DNA from: RGIG3178 sp942492795
GTDB taxonomy: Bacteria; Bacillota; Clostridia; Christensenellales; QAND01
NCBI GenBank assembly: GCA_942492795.1
Contig: OW818639.1
Location: 62,001 to 126,000, forward strand
DNA length: 64,000 bases
Reading direction: 5' to 3'
Shown: piece by piece, positions 62,028 to 64,000 of the stretch
Layout of the letters: every line of letters starts with the position of its first letter
How positions within the stretch are numbered: the first letter of the stretch is position 1
Position numbers and translations under genes: made by a program
The notes under the pieces: generated by a model
The model's input: the letters and a program-made list of their open reading frames with translations, nothing else
Told to the model about the DNA's origin: nothing
Databases searched by the model: none

Positions 62028-62509
62028 CTACCTCCTTGTCGCGGCTATTTTGCCTAATCTTTTTAACTGAATTGTTAGTTCACCTTTAATAAAGTCAAAA
62101 TTCCCGCCCATTTCTTCCACCATCTTCAGCTGATTCACCACATTCTTGAGCCCTGCATAATCATGCTGCCCTGTTATTCTGTTCGGCGCCCAGACAAGAT
62201 TCTCCAACCCGTAAATGGGATCAATACCGAACCTCCTCAGCAGCGCCTGACCTTCCTGAACCAACGTTTTCTGCGCCTGACCATTCCCTTCTTTGAAAAG
62301 GATGTGATGCGCATGTGGATCAACCATATCGGCTGGCGGGTTGCCCATTTCATCTCTCAGATATTTATTAAAGTTAAACCTGCCTGCATTTTCACTTGTA
62401 TTATACCCACTATCTCCCTATCCGTCTATAGAGCCAAATACACCCGCCGCCAGCTCCGCACGTGTCTTTGCATCCAGCCCGCCTGCCTCCAGCGACGGTG
62501 TGACGTTAA
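62028..62509 (-). pseudogene. Toxin cassette D: AHH-type nuclease tip fragment with nonsense codon
   Basis: From the minus-strand stop at 62028 the frame reads back through a complete AHH nuclease tip (YLRDEMGNPPADMVDPHAHHILFKEG, then GIDPIYGLENLVWAPN). Upstream is GDSGYNTSENAGRF, then an in-frame TAG at 62418-62420, then more matching sequence (GLDAKTRAELAAGVFGSIDG). The AHH motif is the metal/catalytic centre of this HNH/EndoVII group. The stalk is missing: upstream DNA belongs to a plus-strand glycosidase remnant. The right boundary is approximate (62495-62510). Confidence 0.7.
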
Positions 62510-62670
62510 ATGAATACGCGGGTCTTTTCCTTGAATATGGCTGCAAAGTCGCATACAACATTGACGGCGGTGGATCCGCAACGATGTTCATGCACAACAA
62601 GCTCGTCAATCGTCCAAGCAAGGGCGACGAGAGGAATATCAGCGACATCATCTATATTGGCCTAGAGTAG
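62494..62670 (+). pseudogene. 3' fragment of a phosphodiester glycosidase (NAGPA-like) gene
   Basis: The plus strand from about 62494 encodes GVTLNEYAGLFLEYGC, then YNIDGGGSATMF and NRPSKGDERNISDIIYI, the C-terminal end of PF09992 proteins (phosphodiester glycosidase / exopolysaccharide-associated), including the conserved N-x-D-G-G-G-S-x-T-M core. Only about 58 codons remain before the stop at 62670; the rest has been replaced by cassette D on the other strand. A clear sign of illegitimate recombination or insertion at this point. Confidence 0.75.
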
Positions 62671-62723
62671 AACAACACGAAGAGTCTGCAACGCACGATA
62701 TTTTTCCTTTATCGCGTAAACGA

Positions 62724-62760
62724 AGATACCATGCTGACCGTATTAATCCGCATGGTATCT
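62724..62760 (-). terminator. Terminator of toxin cassette E
   Basis: Perfect 11-bp stem AGATACCATGC/GCATGGTATCT with a 15-base loop. T-rich on the plus side, so it can also terminate the glycosidase remnant. Confidence 0.65.
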
Positions 62761-62791
62761 TTTGCATTCCACTCTTTTTATAAATGCCTCA

Positions 62792-63172
62792 TTATAACTT
62801 TTCCTTTTCAAGTCGTATTTCCGCTTCGTCTTTATCGATCCACTTCCCGTATACCCCTTTATCCACAGCTTTCATCCCAAGTGAATCACATACTCTGTAA
62901 TCCATATTATAAAACGCAACAATCCAAATTTGGTTATCCCTTTCGTCATGAACCCAAAAGTCGAAACCCCTATATCTGGCAATATAATTCTTATCATAAA
63001 GTTCATCAACTTCATTTCTTCTTACATTCTTAATATACCTTAGTCCTTTATATAGCGAGAATCCATTATTTTTATCGTTTTTATCGTCAGATATTAATGT
63101 AATTGTACCATCTTCCTTAAGACTTGCATCATATTCCTTGCCCCTATAAACTGCAGTTGTTGTATCTCGCAA
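62792..63172 (-). CDS. Putative immunity protein, cassette E
   Basis: 126 residues, 12 bases after the toxin stop. Small, beta-rich and charged (TTTAVYRGKEYDASLKEDGTI, then RYRGFDFWVHDERDNQIW and a basic/acidic C-terminus). No family recognised. The position behind a toxin tip and AT-rich composition identify it as the immunity gene. Confidence 0.65.
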   Translation of the reverse strand: MRDTTTAVYRGKEYDASLKEDGTITLISDDKNDKNNGFSLYKGLRYIKNVRRNEVDELYDKNYIARYRGFDFWVHDERDNQIWIVAFYNMDYRVCDSLGMKAVDKGVYGKWIDKDEAEIRLEKEKL

Positions 63173-63184
63173 TTTTATTACCTC

Positions 63185-64000
63185 CTATTTTGAGATAGAA
63201 ATAAATCTTTTTAGCTCTTCATCGTAAATTGCCTTCAGTGACCAACTAGCATCTATACCGATCTCGTAGAGTTTAGCACCATCCAAAATTCTGATATACT
63301 CGTTTAACTTATATTCCGGTACTGTTTGTCCATTTGTAGATTGTGTAAATCCATTGCCTGTGAATGGTTGCGGTTCAAAAGTATTTCCTCCCACTTCTTT
63401 ACTATAGGGTATAGTTACTTTATCTGTTTCAGTTGTCCTGAACCTGATTACTCCCATTCTATTTTTATTTAAATCAAAGGCCGAACCATCATAGTCCAGT
63501 CTAAGACTGTTATAAAAGTCTTCATACCTCCGCAAACTGTCTACGTCAACTTCACGTGTAACATATCCACCTATTTGATTGTATCTGCCGTTGAGATACT
63601 TTTCAATATCACCTGCTGGTATTACTTTTTGCATCATTGTTGTGGAATCCGGTGCCGGTATGCTATTACGGATTTCTAGCATAATCTCTTTTTCACTTTC
63701 GGATAATGTCGAGCAGTCTTTTAATCTTAGTTCATTAAACTGATCATCCGTTAATCCATGCTTCGACAGAACCTTATCAATATTATTTCCGAAGCTCGTA
63801 TTGGGATCCCACTGCTGATTTTGATTTGCTCTACCAACAGCGTCCCCATCAACGCCTATCTGTTTTAGTTTTCGAACTGCTTGATTTTGCGCCGTATTCG
63901 GGGAAAGGCCTGTACCTCTGTTCCCTATTATACCGTTTTCTGCGCCATTCGCAAATGGACTAACAGAATCTGTACCCGTGGCAGCCAATTCGTTAGAGAC
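63185..64000 (-). CDS. Toxin cassette E: pre-toxin block plus unassigned tip (5' end outside window)
   Basis: The frame is open to the right edge of the window, so the N-terminal and secretion parts are not seen. It begins in the same block as cassette B (ELAATGTDSVSPF, GNRGTGLSPNTAQNQA). The tip of about 220 residues includes VIPAGDIEKYLNGRYNQIG, GGYVTREVDVDSLRRYEDF, MGVIRFRTTETDKV and TGNGFTQSTNGQTVPEYKL. The Arg-rich strand and TGNGFT/PEY segments are faintly like ADP-ribosyltransferase toxins, but no catalytic triad can be assigned. Because its 5' part continues upstream while the others are truncated, it is the candidate for the expressed full-length toxin. Confidence 0.65.
   Translation of the reverse strand, partial: VSNELAATGTDSVSPFANGAENGIIGNRGTGLSPNTAQNQAVRKLKQIGVDGDAVGRANQNQQWDPNTSFGNNIDKVLSKHGLTDDQFNELRLKDCSTLSESEKEIMLEIRNSIPAPDSTTMMQKVIPAGDIEKYLNGRYNQIGGYVTREVDVDSLRRYEDFYNSLRLDYDGSAFDLNKNRMGVIRFRTTETDKVTIPYSKEVGGNTFEPQPFTGNGFTQSTNGQTVPEYKLNEYIRILDGAKLYEIGIDASWSLKAIYDEELKRFISISK
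63885..64000. repeat. 116-bp pre-toxin repeat, copy 2 (cassette E)
   Basis: Partner of 58894-59009; runs into the window edge, so its true length is unknown. Confidence 0.9.

Overview
The window looks like the chromosome of an anaerobic, Gram-positive Clostridia-type bacterium of roughly 50-55% G+C. The basis is strong AGGAGG-type ribosome sites with frequent GTG/TTG starts, sigma-A promoters, PadR/DUF2812 and AraC/MerR-GyrI regulators, a TM1266-type hydrogenase-associated regulator, many Fe-S proteins, lipoproteins and SpoIID-like wall proteins. No rRNA, tRNA, CRISPR array, integrase or intact insertion sequence was seen. The genus cannot be fixed from the sequence alone.

Region by region. 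0-2.4 kb is the end of an arsenic operon: ArsP/YraQ-type permease, a ferredoxin fused to DUF2703, a thioredoxin-like protein and ArsC. 2.4-11.8 kb holds small envelope proteins, a ketopantoate-reductase-family enzyme, two overlapping glycosyltransferase genes, AraC-GyrI and TetR regulators (the TetR gene followed by the wreck of an MFS transporter), a sugar-nucleotide-type epimerase and a ferritin-like protein. 12-15 kb is a two-component system followed by two small exported proteins. 15.4-20.3 kb is a complete branched-chain amino acid ABC transporter operon (substrate-binding protein, livH, livM, livG, livF) with a clear promoter. 20.5-34.1 kb carries exported and signalling proteins: an SH3/EEP hydrolase, PadR-DUF2812, a PAS-GAF-GGDEF diguanylate cyclase, a cysteine-rich HdrB-like protein, and a cation/proton antiporter plus UspA pair whose leader looks like a fluoride riboswitch. 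A MerR-GyrI gene with a 19-bp-spacer promoter lies divergent to that pair.

34.3-39.9 kb is a tightly coupled three-gene cluster of a TerB-domain protein, a DUF2791/BrxD-like P-loop ATPase and an Lhr-like helicase, a plausible stress or defence module. 40-56 kb continues with an IlvD/Edd dehydratase, a HAD phosphatase, two very large secreted proteins (SpoIID-FN3 and a subtilisin-fold peptidase with Glu in place of His), a Fe-S aldo-keto reductase, an AbrB-ABC operon and a MACPF (perforin-like) lipoprotein.

56-64 kb, all on the minus strand, is the most unusual part: an array of five polymorphic-toxin cassettes. Each is a repetitive, 5'-truncated stalk joined to a different C-terminal toxin domain, followed by its own immunity gene (SUKH, Imm22-like, TPR, ankyrin, unknown) and a terminator hairpin. 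The stalks share near-identical DNA blocks of 108-121 bp that could drive recombination, while the toxin tips and immunity genes are AT-rich and unrelated. Two cassettes carry nonsense codons. The cassette at the right edge (5' end outside the window) is the best candidate for the expressed full-length toxin, with the others acting as a silent reservoir.
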